From assembly GCA_963921795.1 (NCBI GenBank), contig OY997640.1, positions 9,660,737-9,724,736 of the forward strand: a stretch of 64,000 nt of DNA, given 5' to 3'. Source of the stretch: Nannobrachium achirus (taxonomy: Eukaryota > Chordata > Actinopteri > Myctophiformes > Myctophidae). Shown in pieces: positions 9,270 to 21,867 of this stretch. The notes beneath the pieces were generated by a model. That model had not been told where the DNA came from. It made no database searches and saw nothing but the letters and a program-made list of their open reading frames with translations. The position numbers were made by a program, and so were the translations under genes. Numbering within the stretch: position 1 is the first letter of the stretch; each line of letters starts with the position of its first letter.

Positions 9270-11813
9270 AGCCCTCTTGTTTGAAATTTTCCCCAGCACA
9301 TCAACACCTTCTTCCTTCAAAGCCGCCACAAGGCCATCGAGTTTTGTGTCTGAAAGACGTGGCATGAGCATTCTCAGACGATCAAGCTCAATGCATGGGT
9401 GCACAATTGAGATTTCAGCTTTCACCCTTTCGACCATGCGGTCAATGGACTCGTCGGAATTAGGTTCGGACGGTGTGTCGCGGGGCATGTACATAGCAGT
9501 GTTCACAGCTCTGTTGCTCAAGATCCACATTGGGTAGACGTGCCAGCTGAGTTTCCCCCATTTGATGCTACCGTGCGACACTTGGCTGTTAGCAAACAGC
9601 CTCATGTTTGCACACAGAATCAGCGGAGCGTGGATCATGAACTTTGAGTTTGAAAAAACCCAAAGTTTATCCAGGTTATTGCTTGACGAGTTCTTGGGCT
9701 GAACTCTGTTGTAAGCCAGGTTCTTTGCTCTCATTATCTTGCCAACCTGCTCTTTTGTGTCACCAATCGACATGAGTGAGTTTCTTACATCACTGGGCAT
9801 GTTGTTGTCGTCGTATGATAACCATTCCAATTCGTCCAACTGTTTTAGGTTGGGTCCATTCTTCCCAGCACCGTTGAACATGTTTCCTGTTACGTTCAGT
9901 AAGCTACCGTAGGAAGCATGGAACACATTCTGAGTTGTGCTGTCTTTGCTCTGGTAGAACTTGGAAGGCAACATAAGACCGATGAGGCTCGAACACAGTT
10001 GTTTGTCTCCAATCTTTTTGTCTCCAATCATGGGGGGTGAAAAGTTCACCCTGGCTAGTTCAATGCAAAAGAAGCCCAGAGTAAAGATCACAGCTTGCCT
10101 CATAGTCAAGACCAAAGTGGTCACACACATCGGCAGAGCTCCGTGGTTCACAGTGATCTGATACTTGCTCTCATCACTCAGCTGAGACTCGTACATTGTC
10201 GCTTGAGCGCTGTCAGAGATTTGTTTCACACAGCCCACCTCTGTGAATTCTCCGCTGTTGAACCTGTCGTTATACCGAGCATACATGAACATCTCGGTGG
10301 TTGTCATTTCTACTACGGGAAGTTTGAATTTCCTTTTCAGTTTCTCTCGCAGGGTCTGTTTCTCAGAGTTGACATTTGACAGCGCCACCTTTAGCATTTC
10401 ACTGGCTCCCGTCCGAGCAATCCCTAACATCGTGGTTACAAAAGATCCAGGAACTTTTGGTTTTACTTTGGGAGGTGGCCTCTTGTCTTCTGGGCCTGTA
10501 AAAACCCTACCAAACAACAGAGTGGGACCAGTGTTCTGAGAATAAAAGCCAACTCCCGAGACGTACTGGCTGTTTGGTTTCTTTGTGTTGCCCTCGATGA
10601 CGTACGGGCTGTCTAGTTCCTTTGTTTCGGTCTCGACGGTCGTGTTTTTACTTTGGTGTAAGAACACCTCAGCCATCTTAGCCATTGATTTGCCAGTGCT
10701 ATCCAGCACGGCTCTGGTGAACTCAGAGTTTGCGTGACAGGGCATCATGTTACTGACAGTGCCGAACAATGAACACTGGATGTATGCGATGACATTGTCT
10801 AGCATGAGGGCAGCTAGGATCTTGTAGCAGGTTTCCTTCGGCAGTTCTCCCAGGATCGATGTTTGCGTTACCATATCCAGCCTATCGCCCATCTGCGGAG
10901 CCACAAACCACAGCGGCGTGTTGTTTTTTTCACGCATGTGATGTCCTTGAAGCCTCATTTGCAGGCTGTACTCGGTCCATTGCAGGGAATCTGTGCCTAT
11001 GCTATCAGAGGAGTCTTTCCCCTCTGTCATCTCGTAACCTCTGAAGAGTTTGTAACTGTACGTAAGACTCTCATCGGGACCGGCTTGTTTTTTTAGTTTT
11101 TTACACCGGGAGGTGTCGTAAAACGGCACATAAATGGGTTTGAGCAAACTTGCCGCAGACAATGGGCTTTCGAAATTCATCTCAAGGAAAGGCGCGTTTG
11201 CAATCGCCATCACCACAGCAAGGTCTTTTTCTCTCATTGTGCGGGCCACGATTATAGCGAGCAGTTGCACGAGATACAGGAAGATGATATGATCAGGATC
11301 TTCCGTCTGAGGTTGCTGAGCCACGTCTTGCAGAGAGGCGGGGTCGAACATGTTCAACAAGGAGCGTAACAATGCACCAATCAGCATGACGTTGTCAGCC
11401 TTGGTGTTGGGAAAAATCTCTGGGTGTATATTGTTTTCCTCGGCTGTATCAAGAGCAGCTTTCAGCTTGTCGTTTTCATTAAGCACGCTCCTGTATTTCT
11501 GTAGCACCACGTTCCGTCCAAAGATACGCGACAGACCACGGAACAGTCTGCCTTCCAGCATCTCGTCGATCTTAGGCACGCTTTGCATGGCCAAAAAGTG
11601 ACCAAGGTGTTCAGCGTGGACTTTCATGATCGTGTCGGGGAAGACGGCTGGGCAGAAAATATGAAGCGTCACCGGAGAGTCCAAGAGAATCGGCGCAAAC
11701 GGCACAACGGGGTTACCCGCGTCGTACACAATGCTGGCATCGTGGGGTCCGGTAACAATGCAAAAGGCTTGCTTCTGCAGGTCTATCTGGAGTGTCTTAG
11801 CAAGGTTTGCCAT
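9114..11813 (-). CDS. large unknown protein with acidic tail (899 aa)
   Basis: ATG at 11813 (MANLAKTL...) is preferred over an in-frame GTG at 11831. The protein is globular throughout, with no membrane anchor, and ends in a 35-residue acidic, Ser-rich tail (LSDDEKENEDC...). A large globular body with an acidic C-terminal tail is seen in herpesvirus single-stranded DNA-binding proteins and in some capsid or tegument proteins, but I find no zinc-binding or polymerase motif to decide. The ATG overlaps a plus-strand ATG at 11812 in one CATG, repeating the arrangement at 7143-7146. The 3' end overlaps the doubtful ORF at 8949. Confidence 0.65.
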   Translation of the reverse strand: MANLAKTLQIDLQKQAFCIVTGPHDASIVYDAGNPVVPFAPILLDSPVTLHIFCPAVFPDTIMKVHAEHLGHFLAMQSVPKIDEMLEGRLFRGLSRIFGRNVVLQKYRSVLNENDKLKAALDTAEENNIHPEIFPNTKADNVMLIGALLRSLLNMFDPASLQDVAQQPQTEDPDHIIFLYLVQLLAIIVARTMREKDLAVVMAIANAPFLEMNFESPLSAASLLKPIYVPFYDTSRCKKLKKQAGPDESLTYSYKLFRGYEMTEGKDSSDSIGTDSLQWTEYSLQMRLQGHHMREKNNTPLWFVAPQMGDRLDMVTQTSILGELPKETCYKILAALMLDNVIAYIQCSLFGTVSNMMPCHANSEFTRAVLDSTGKSMAKMAEVFLHQSKNTTVETETKELDSPYVIEGNTKKPNSQYVSGVGFYSQNTGPTLLFGRVFTGPEDKRPPPKVKPKVPGSFVTTMLGIARTGASEMLKVALSNVNSEKQTLREKLKRKFKLPVVEMTTTEMFMYARYNDRFNSGEFTEVGCVKQISDSAQATMYESQLSDESKYQITVNHGALPMCVTTLVLTMRQAVIFTLGFFCIELARVNFSPPMIGDKKIGDKQLCSSLIGLMLPSKFYQSKDSTTQNVFHASYGSLLNVTGNMFNGAGKNGPNLKQLDELEWLSYDDNNMPSDVRNSLMSIGDTKEQVGKIMRAKNLAYNRVQPKNSSSNNLDKLWVFSNSKFMIHAPLILCANMRLFANSQVSHGSIKWGKLSWHVYPMWILSNRAVNTAMYMPRDTPSEPNSDESIDRMVERVKAEISIVHPCIELDRLRMLMPRLSDTKLDGLVAALKEEGVDVLGKISNKRALPHEAGDKEPPAKCSKVAWSDVVLSDDEKENEDCASICSQEQSDQDTDAES

Positions 11814-11921
11814 GGTCGACAAAGACAGCACGGATCAGCTACTCGGCTGCAGACAAAACTCGTCAAACTTCTCACGGCAAAGACCAAGGTTCCCGGGGAT
11901 GAAGACGTGTACAGATTCTGC

Positions 11922-12902
11922 ATGAACCAGTGGTCCAAGTTGAGTTGTGCTTTCGCCGGTGGTCAAAGAGATGACAATCTGGAGTGGCTGCCTGGCACAG
12001 AAGAACTGAACAGGTTCAGCGAGAGAAAAGTTATACTGAGACTTGCTTTGCTGGCAGACTTTTATAGGTATCTGAAAGACGATCTCATGATGAACAAGGA
12101 GGAGTCCGAGAAAAAACTGAGAAGCATTCGAGATAAAATTTTTGAACATGTGAATGAACAAAGAAACTTGCTGAGCAAGAATGTTTCAAAAGTTGACCAT
12201 GAAGAAAACAAAGTGAAATGGTCTAGGTTCAGTTTTTCGGTCAAAGACAAGACTTATCAGGCCAAGATGAAGAAAGCTTTCCAGGTTTCAAAAACAGCAG
12301 GATACTCCATGGTCATGCTTGAATCTGAGTGGGAACTTGTTTATTATTATAAACTGGCAACTGCGTACAGCACAGACTGTCCCCTCGAGCTGGCCGCGGC
12401 GTGCATACCGGAACTAAGTGTCGCGCTCGACCTTATTCATAAGGAACAGTTTGCCAAACTGACACAGCTGAGTCCCCGATCGCAGAAACTTCTCTATGCA
12501 GTGTTGAACTGCCACATCAACTGGGTGCGACATAATCATAAGCAGGTTCTTGTCGTGCCTGCTGAACGGGAGCCCTTGGTCACTTTGGGACAAGGAGATC
12601 TGAGATGTTCCAGGTGTTTAAAAAACCAGACCTTTCACTCTTCTGAAATCAAAGGGAACCCGAGAAACATAGATGTAGAATTCGATTTCGAGAGAATGAC
12701 ATTTGGATCGTCTTGTTGCATGGCACCTGTGATAAAAATACCGCTCAGCACAATGAAAACAAACACGTGCACTTACACCGAAATGAAACAAATGTACACG
12801 ACATGTGTCAAGTGCGGTGAGACAATTTTTTCCGAAGTACTAGTGGACATGGAAATGTTACAGAGTCGATGTGTGGCATGCGCGACCTCTAAACGGCTAT
12901 AA
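11922..12902 (+). CDS. Cys-rich, probably zinc-binding protein
   Basis: The frame is open from 11583, but everything before about 11813 is antisense to the 899-aa gene. The first ATG clear of that is at 11922 (MNQWSKL..., 326 residues). Upstream codons from about 11850 also look protein-like, and an ATG at 11812 lies in a different frame, so a spliced or shifted start is possible. Residues 30-110 are helical and basic. The C-terminus carries paired Cys motifs: CSRC near residue 228, CC near 264, CVKC near 295 and CVAC near 317. These would suit one or two zinc sites. I do not recognise the family. The stop codon lies inside the TATA box of the next gene. Confidence 0.6.
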   Translation: MNQWSKLSCAFAGGQRDDNLEWLPGTEELNRFSERKVILRLALLADFYRYLKDDLMMNKEESEKKLRSIRDKIFEHVNEQRNLLSKNVSKVDHEENKVKWSRFSFSVKDKTYQAKMKKAFQVSKTAGYSMVMLESEWELVYYYKLATAYSTDCPLELAAACIPELSVALDLIHKEQFAKLTQLSPRSQKLLYAVLNCHINWVRHNHKQVLVVPAEREPLVTLGQGDLRCSRCLKNQTFHSSEIKGNPRNIDVEFDFERMTFGSSCCMAPVIKIPLSTMKTNTCTYTEMKQMYTTCVKCGETIFSEVLVDMEMLQSRCVACATSKRL

Positions 12903-12906
12903 AAAA
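12897..12906 (+). promoter_or_regulatory. TATA box of the acidic-protein gene
   Basis: CTATAAAAAA stands about 33 bases upstream of the ATG at 12939. The TAA stop of the preceding gene is within it. Confidence 0.5.
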
Positions 12907-12938
12907 GCCACCCCAAATGGTAGAGTGATTCAGTCACT

Positions 12939-13480
12939 ATGTCTTCTCATGAGGTACTCCGAGCAGTTAAATCGCTGCCACTCAGCAAGCTGAAAATGAT
13001 CATGAGCAGACATTACGGGGCTCCTGAGGTTGATGCATTGTTGAACAAATGCAAGCTTTCAATTCCAAACCTGAGTTTATATCTCGAGCTTACAGGAAAG
13101 CAAGGTAAAAATGAAACCGCTGTAAATGAAATCCTAGAGTGTTATAAAGGCAAAGACACGAGCAATGAGAGCTGTGAACCAAAGTGTGTTTCGGATCAAG
13201 AACAGAAATCTGCTGAAGATTTTTTGTCTTGGTCTAGTGACTACCTATACGGCATGGAATGCAACACTACTCTCAGCTGTTGCTTAGAGACTGGAACATT
13301 TGATCTTAACCCCGATGACGAAGAAGAAGAAGAAGAAGAGAAGGATTATGATGATCACGAAGCCAACAGTTACGACTATGGCTATAACATGCTGCAAGAG
13401 TATTTAGCGAAGCCTAAACCTCAGGAAGAAGATCAAGGGCGGGCCGAAATGATTACTTCCGTGCAACAAGACTATGGTGG

Positions 13481-13539
<59 letters not shown>

Positions 13540-13916
13540 CAGAAGGGGATTCTGACGAGGGGATCGAGGAAGATGCGAATGAGTACGAGGACTATGAAGA
13601 TGATCAAGATGCAGAGGATTGCGAAGACGAGGTCGTCGGCGAGGAGGCCTATGGTAACTCGATGGAGGAGGCTGACGGGGAGCCCGACGACAACGAGGCC
13701 GCCATTGACTCGGTCGAGGAGGACACCGAGGCCGATGGTGACTCGGTCACCGAGGACGAGACGGGTGAGGAATATGAGGATGAGGAAGAATCAGAGAAGG
13801 ACGAGGATGAAAAGAAAAATTATAATGCCACTGGATGTAATACTCTTGCAGATCCTCAGGTTGAAGCTGAAACCGAATATGATTGTGATCACGAAGAAGA
13901 ATTCGAAGTGTATTAA
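12939..13916 (+). CDS. acidic low-complexity protein with poly-Asp tract
   Basis: 325 residues. The first 75 are an ordinary helical domain (SSHEVLRAVKSLPLSKLKM...). From about residue 125 the protein is dominated by Asp and Glu, including a run of about 19 Asp encoded by a GAT microsatellite at 13480-13538. Nothing catalytic is visible. Highly acidic viral proteins often act as transcription activators or histone/basic-protein binders; here that is only inference. The GAT tract should vary in length among isolates. It is 40 bases upstream of the next gene. Confidence 0.7.
13480..13538 (+). repeat. in-frame (GAT)n microsatellite
   Basis: About 19 perfect GAT triplets encode the Asp run of the acidic protein. 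Length change by whole units would leave the frame intact. Confidence 0.9.
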
Positions 13917-13955
13917 AGTTTTAACTGCAGAACAATTATCTACACACATACCATC

Positions 13956-15416
13956 ATGTATCCAACACGGCAATGTATAAGTGTGGAATTTGCAAAACCC
14001 ATCGATCGTTTTCAGTACCTTTGGGTCGACATATGCGACATACAGTTGAAGTGTCCTTCCCCAGTTACACTGACAAATAGGCCGGATAATGTGTTCTACA
14101 TACCCATAAGTTCAAAGAAGATTTTTGTAAGTGAAACTTATTTGATCCTATGTTTCACACAGAATCTAAAGGACGTGTATGCCCTGCTGACACGCAAAGA
14201 CTTTTCGAATACATACACCGATTGCCGTGGGCACAAATTGAAAGTGATCGATTCTCTTGCACAAGCTCCGTTGGCTTGGGTGAAAGTGTTGAATCCGGCA
14301 GATAACGTGCGTGACACGACATGCGCTCACAAACAGGAAACTTCTGTAGCCAAATTGTACAACGTATTGTACTACAATATTCACACACTCTTGTCAGATC
14401 ATAACCAAACATGGCCCGGTGTGCAATCTGTCTTGAGTAGGATTGCCGCGCCTCTGGCTTACAAGGCGTTGTACGAACAGGCAAGGTTGACTGTTCGATC
14501 GAAAAACTCTGCAGCATGCAACGTGGTCGCAACAGAAAACTATCCGAATGTAAAATCGTATGAAATCGGCAAGAAGCAATGGGGGACATCTGTTATGTGT
14601 GTCATGGACAGTCAAGGTGCTGTTTCTTACACATCATTCGACAAAGAGACGGATTATCCTGAGATGGTCCACGTTCAAGAGAGAGACCGCTGGTTGCGCA
14701 TTACAGTTACTTACACAGGACTCGAAATAACAGTGCGCAACAACCCTCTTCATTCTAGAGCTTCGGTGAAGACATCGTATGATACCATTGTCCTTGCAGC
14801 ATTGTGCTGCGGGGCGTACAACGTGTGGAACAATCAAATCGGAGAGCTCTCGAGTGCCATAAGTGTAAAATTGCACTCAAGGCAAGGGGTCTGTCAGAGG
14901 TGCGGGTATTCTTTTTCGGTACCTCCACGGGTTTGCGATCCCGTTGCTAAAAGAGTCCCTGCTGTCGTGCAGTTAGATAGGATCCTACTGGGCGGCTTGT
15001 GTACAACTCTGTGTAGCACTGTGTGCTCAAGCAATGGCTTCCCGAGGTCACAAAGTGGCAAGTATTGCCTCAATCACAAGCGGCTATACGCAGAGAGCCA
15101 GGAAGAGCATCTCGAAAAAAGCTGCGGCGAAGAAACTAACGTCAGCTCAGCCGAACGCAGAGGAGTGTCTCGAGACCAGATCTCGAGACGCAAAGAAGAT
15201 TACGACCAGGACTGGTGGCTCTGGCAAAAAAAAGAAAGAGGCAACACTCTCAACGACTGTGTGTTCAGAAAGCACCACCTGTCATTCCTCGAGAGGAGTC
15301 GACGGGAAACCTCAACCACAGACTCGTCTCGGGAGTCCAGGTCTTCAAGATATTGGATGGGCTTTACATGCCAAGCTCTTGGATCACATTCCGAAATTGT
15401 TCCCTTTAGTGGATAA
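13956..15416 (+). CDS. unknown 486-aa protein with Cys motif, 3' overlap with next gene
   Basis: ATG at 13956. Residues 1-300 look globular, rich in beta-type segments. A paired-Cys stretch starts near residue 312 (CQRCGY) with more Cys at about 350-370, which could bind zinc. The last 127 codons overlap the first 382 bases of the coiled-coil gene, one nucleotide out of phase; there the composition turns Arg/Ser/Glu-rich and may just be the shadow of the second frame. The functional end may therefore be near residue 375. No family recognised. Confidence 0.6.
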   Translation: MYPTRQCISVEFAKPIDRFQYLWVDICDIQLKCPSPVTLTNRPDNVFYIPISSKKIFVSETYLILCFTQNLKDVYALLTRKDFSNTYTDCRGHKLKVIDSLAQAPLAWVKVLNPADNVRDTTCAHKQETSVAKLYNVLYYNIHTLLSDHNQTWPGVQSVLSRIAAPLAYKALYEQARLTVRSKNSAACNVVATENYPNVKSYEIGKKQWGTSVMCVMDSQGAVSYTSFDKETDYPEMVHVQERDRWLRITVTYTGLEITVRNNPLHSRASVKTSYDTIVLAALCCGAYNVWNNQIGELSSAISVKLHSRQGVCQRCGYSFSVPPRVCDPVAKRVPAVVQLDRILLGGLCTTLCSTVCSSNGFPRSQSGKYCLNHKRLYAESQEEHLEKSCGEETNVSSAERRGVSRDQISRRKEDYDQDWWLWQKKERGNTLNDCVFRKHHLSFLERSRRETSTTDSSRESRSSRYWMGFTCQALGSHSEIVPFSG

Positions 15417-17502
15417 GCAGCCCCCAGGCGCTCCTGACGTAGACGGAGAAGCTCCTGATGTCGACGGAGAAGCTTCATTTAAAGATTTTTCAGACTGGAA
15501 AGGGGCTATCTGCTCACTTATAAGCAACCACAGCGCCGTTACCACATGGTTTCAGGAATTTGAACTTACAGCAGGCCCGCAAGGGCTGGGGTTTGAATTG
15601 GCTATGGAATTTTGGGCTGCCTACACCATTGTACTTCGTGACACATACAGCTATGTCAGGGCTGTTACGGAAAAGTGTAAAAACATACAATCGTTGGATC
15701 GCGTGACAATTGCAGATGAGACAATCAGTATACTGGATTCATTTTGCAACACACAAAACAAACGTTTGACCGGGGTTTTGACGTTCCCAGACGATCAAGC
15801 TGGGGCAGCTGAGACCGTGGACCAACAGTCATGTACGCATCTTGGAGGGAGGATGGTTACATCGCATGTGGAATTGGGTACTACCATAGAGAAAGTGTGT
15901 TCACGATTGACTGAGCTCAAGGCTGAAAAACAAAAGTGTCAGGCTCAAGAAGATTTCTACAAATCACAGCTCCAGGTGTGTGACCAGGAACAGTCAAAAT
16001 TAAAAAGTGAGTTGGCTACTGTAAAAAGCCAGATGGAAGAACTGAAGACTCGTGCCGCCGGGCTTGAGTACGAGCTGGAAGCATCGAAAAATGATACCAA
16101 CGAACAGCTGCATAAGTACAACTGCCTCGTTGAAGTGCATGAAAATGGAAAACGCGATTGTGAGCAATCGGTCGCCGCACTGGTTCGTCAGCTCAACGGA
16201 AAAAATAATTTGATGGAAGAATTGGTAAGGATACATGAGATGGCCACTAAGGATGTTTCTGTTGAGCAACATAAGGCTCGTTGCATCATACGAAAATATA
16301 CCGAAGAGAACGATTCTCTTCAGAGCGAAGTAAAGCAGCTCACCGAAAGGCTCTCTGACGCGAGTCAACAATTTGAAACTTATAAAGTTGAGCTTCATGA
16401 CATGAAGGAAAACTGTAAAGAAAAAGATCAAAAATGCAAAGAAGAATCGATGACTAAAAGCGCAATCATCGCCGACTTGCAAAATAAAAACGAACTCTGT
16501 CAACAACAGGTGAGAAACTCACAAGAAGCACTTACACAAAAGACGACTGAACTGGAGGCTTTATACGGGTATTGCGACGAACTACAATCCCAGAATGCTT
16601 GTGTGGGAAAAGTGCTGGTCAACCTTAAAACGTGGATTAGCGACAAACTGGGTTGTAATGTCAACTCTGATGGAACGATAATGGACTTTGATAGTAATCT
16701 GACAGTTTTTTTGGACCGCATTCCAAGTATCCTAGCCCACTGTGTTTTGAAAGAAGATGGGATCATTCGTCGTCATACTGATGGCAGCGGTGTTTTTAAC
16801 ATGTTAGAACAAAAAATTGTAAAGATGGTAAATGAACTCAGTGTTGAGCACACTCCCATGGACACCTTGCAGCATTTCTCAAAAAAAAGAAGGGCCGTAA
16901 GTCACGAGGTTCCCCATCATGTTATCAAGGTGAAAAAAAACGATGAGCAAAAATCACGTGGTGTTTACATGTTCCAGATCGAGGATGGAGAGCACATCAG
17001 GAAGGAGTCCATGGAGTTGCCCAAGCTGTGTAGCATAAGCAGCATCATTGTTGTGAAACTTAAAACGTTACACTGTATCTTGGAGGCGTTACAAGTATCA
17101 GATGAAGTGATGCAGTCCTGTAAGGAACTTGGAGCGGTTTGCCATTGTGTGTTTGCTAAAAGGCTATCAGAAAAGCTTAGATGTTCTATTGTGATCCAAT
17201 GGCAGCATTGTAAGAGTTATGAACTCTATGGAACACACAGAAACTGTATGATTGTGCTGCTGGCATGCGCGGAAAAACCCTGTACAGCGACTCGGCGTGT
17301 GATGTACTGTATGATTGCTAAAGTGAAAAATGAGATAATGTACACTTTTGACCTTAACAACACTCTGATTGAGCTGGATGCTACACATTTATTCAAACAT
17401 GAGAACAATCATCTGCCTCCTCCAAAAGACGTGGTAAAAATGGAATCCTATACGTTGAACACTGTGGAGACAGAACACATTACACTCAACACTGAGGACT
17501 AA
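15034..17502 (+). CDS. coiled-coil protein, 822 aa
   Basis: ATG at 15034. The N-terminal 95 residues are basic and Ser/Thr-rich (SKKAAAKK, GSGKKKKE), suggesting a nuclear or nucleic-acid-binding tail. A short duplicated APDVDGE motif lies near residues 133-147. Residues about 285-520 form a long Lys/Glu/Gln-rich coiled coil with Leu heptads. The C-terminal 250 residues are a separate globular part. No catalytic motif. Such proteins usually act as scaffolds; tegument or nuclear-egress roles are possible but unproven. The 5' end overlaps the previous gene by 382 bases. Confidence 0.7.
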   Translation: MASRGHKVASIASITSGYTQRARKSISKKAAAKKLTSAQPNAEECLETRSRDAKKITTRTGGSGKKKKEATLSTTVCSESTTCHSSRGVDGKPQPQTRLGSPGLQDIGWALHAKLLDHIPKLFPLVDKQPPGAPDVDGEAPDVDGEASFKDFSDWKGAICSLISNHSAVTTWFQEFELTAGPQGLGFELAMEFWAAYTIVLRDTYSYVRAVTEKCKNIQSLDRVTIADETISILDSFCNTQNKRLTGVLTFPDDQAGAAETVDQQSCTHLGGRMVTSHVELGTTIEKVCSRLTELKAEKQKCQAQEDFYKSQLQVCDQEQSKLKSELATVKSQMEELKTRAAGLEYELEASKNDTNEQLHKYNCLVEVHENGKRDCEQSVAALVRQLNGKNNLMEELVRIHEMATKDVSVEQHKARCIIRKYTEENDSLQSEVKQLTERLSDASQQFETYKVELHDMKENCKEKDQKCKEESMTKSAIIADLQNKNELCQQQVRNSQEALTQKTTELEALYGYCDELQSQNACVGKVLVNLKTWISDKLGCNVNSDGTIMDFDSNLTVFLDRIPSILAHCVLKEDGIIRRHTDGSGVFNMLEQKIVKMVNELSVEHTPMDTLQHFSKKRRAVSHEVPHHVIKVKKNDEQKSRGVYMFQIEDGEHIRKESMELPKLCSISSIIVVKLKTLHCILEALQVSDEVMQSCKELGAVCHCVFAKRLSEKLRCSIVIQWQHCKSYELYGTHRNCMIVLLACAEKPCTATRRVMYCMIAKVKNEIMYTFDLNNTLIELDATHLFKHENNHLPPPKDVVKMESYTLNTVETEHITLNTED

Positions 17503-18314
17503 GTCTGATAAATATGTGTTCTGCATAACGCTCGTGTGGAAATTGTGTTGTGAACTGGTTTGTGAACTTTCTGCTATGATCATATTTTACTTTCTTTTTT
17601 TAACAAAAATAAAATAAATCTTACAAAATAATGAATCATTGTTGTGTTATATATTTTATTTTCTTAAAAAAACAAAAATAAAATAAAAATGAATTGTTGT
17701 ATTTATTACTCAGTATAACATGAAACATGGTACAACAGTGATAAATCGAAAAGCTGTTGAAAGCTGTTGTTATTTACAATATGTAATACACTAGAGGGTC
17801 GCGGCCCTTCGGGCCGCTCACATCTAGTTAAAAAAAAAGTAAAAAAAAAAGTAAAAAAAATAAAATAAAAAAGTAAAAAAATAAATAAAAAAAAGTAACA
17901 AAAAAATGAAAAAAAAAAATTAAAAAAAAAAAAAATAAAAAAAAAGAAAATTGGGGGGGGGAACTATTGTGGCGGAACTATTGTGCCGCAGCGCACGTTT
18001 CCGGTCGGACATATTTGACCGGCGGACTATTTTATACAGAGGCAAAATATGAGGGTAATAACGAATACAACTGTATACAGAGGTTTGGAAACGACATCTT
18101 GCAAAGGTGACATGGGTGTTTGAATTTTTAAGCTATATTTAGTACATATGTAGTACATCTTGGCCAAGTGGTTTGGTATTTAAGTTAGCGATACATGACC
18201 CGGAAGTAGATCACTTACTCTTTTGTAATATAAAAGATGTATCAATACATATATACAATAGAAGAAAATTGAGAGCAAACTTCATTACATTTATTGCATC
18301 TATGTAACCCATCT
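17503..18314. other. gene-free AT-rich stretch with small hairpins
   Basis: After the coiled-coil gene come overlapping AATAAA-like signals (about 17605-17690). A compact GC hairpin follows at 17801-17817 (GCGGCCC, TTC loop, GGGCCGC) framed by CTAGA/TCTAG. Next is an A-homopolymer-rich run (17830-17950), a G run, and a short direct repeat of GGAACTATTGTG. I see no coding sequence. The GC-rich hairpin with flanking inverted ends may be a small mobile-element tip. Confidence 0.6.
17791..17827. repeat. GC-rich hairpin with flanking CTAGA/TCTAG
   Basis: A 7-bp GC stem with a 3-base loop sits inside a nearby inverted CTAGA/TCTAG pair, in otherwise AT-rich DNA. It could be a transposon tip or an RNA structure. 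Confidence 0.5.
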
Positions 18315-21379
<3,065 letters not shown>

Positions 21380-21399
21380 TTGTGATGGCTCTAGCTAAT

Positions 21400-21867
21400 A
21401 AACAACTCCTGCTCTTTGATGTTCGCTTTGCTGTACAGATTCTGTTCCGCTTCGTGTCACAGCTGGTCCCTGTAGTCTTTGTGAAAAAGGTCTGAAAAAA
21501 AGGTCTTGCAGTCTCTGTCTCTGTGTCTATTTCTCTATCTCTCTATCTCTCTCTCTCTCTCTCTCTTGCTTCCTACTCTCCACTCCTTTCTCTTGACTGA
21601 ACTGGTAGGGCTGCTGACCAACGGCAGCTTTTTATACTGCAAAGGCTCTAACTCTAGCCTGCTTCCTATGGGAAGGTGCAATTAGTCTGTTCGCAGCGTG
21701 GCCTGCGCGAGGCAGCCACTCTGGTTAAAGCAGGTTGCAAAATTGGTAGGTGCCTCCAGTAAAACAAACCTGCCTCGCTCGACGTGAGAGAGAGAGCAAT
21801 TCGTCCAAGAGACAGCAATTAGTGTGTCAGGTAGCGACTCTGATCAAAGTAGTACGCAGAGTTGGCT
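21400..21867. other. gene-free stretch, CT tract and decayed repeat units
   Basis: Upstream of the RING gene start. A (CT)n-rich tract lies at 21511-21567. From about 21640 come diverged versions of the units that make up the next array (GAGAGACAGCAATTA, GCAGTTCGCAGAG words). No convincing ORF. The RING gene promoter should lie here. Confidence 0.6.

Noticed and set aside
9114..11813. Single-stranded DNA-binding protein
   Set aside because: Only the acidic tail and size support it; no zinc-binding motif or other family signature could be seen.
13474..13980. Plus-strand ORF with a run of Met and Arg-rich text
   Set aside because: Shadow frame of the GAT-encoded Asp tract and acidic tail of the 325-aa gene.
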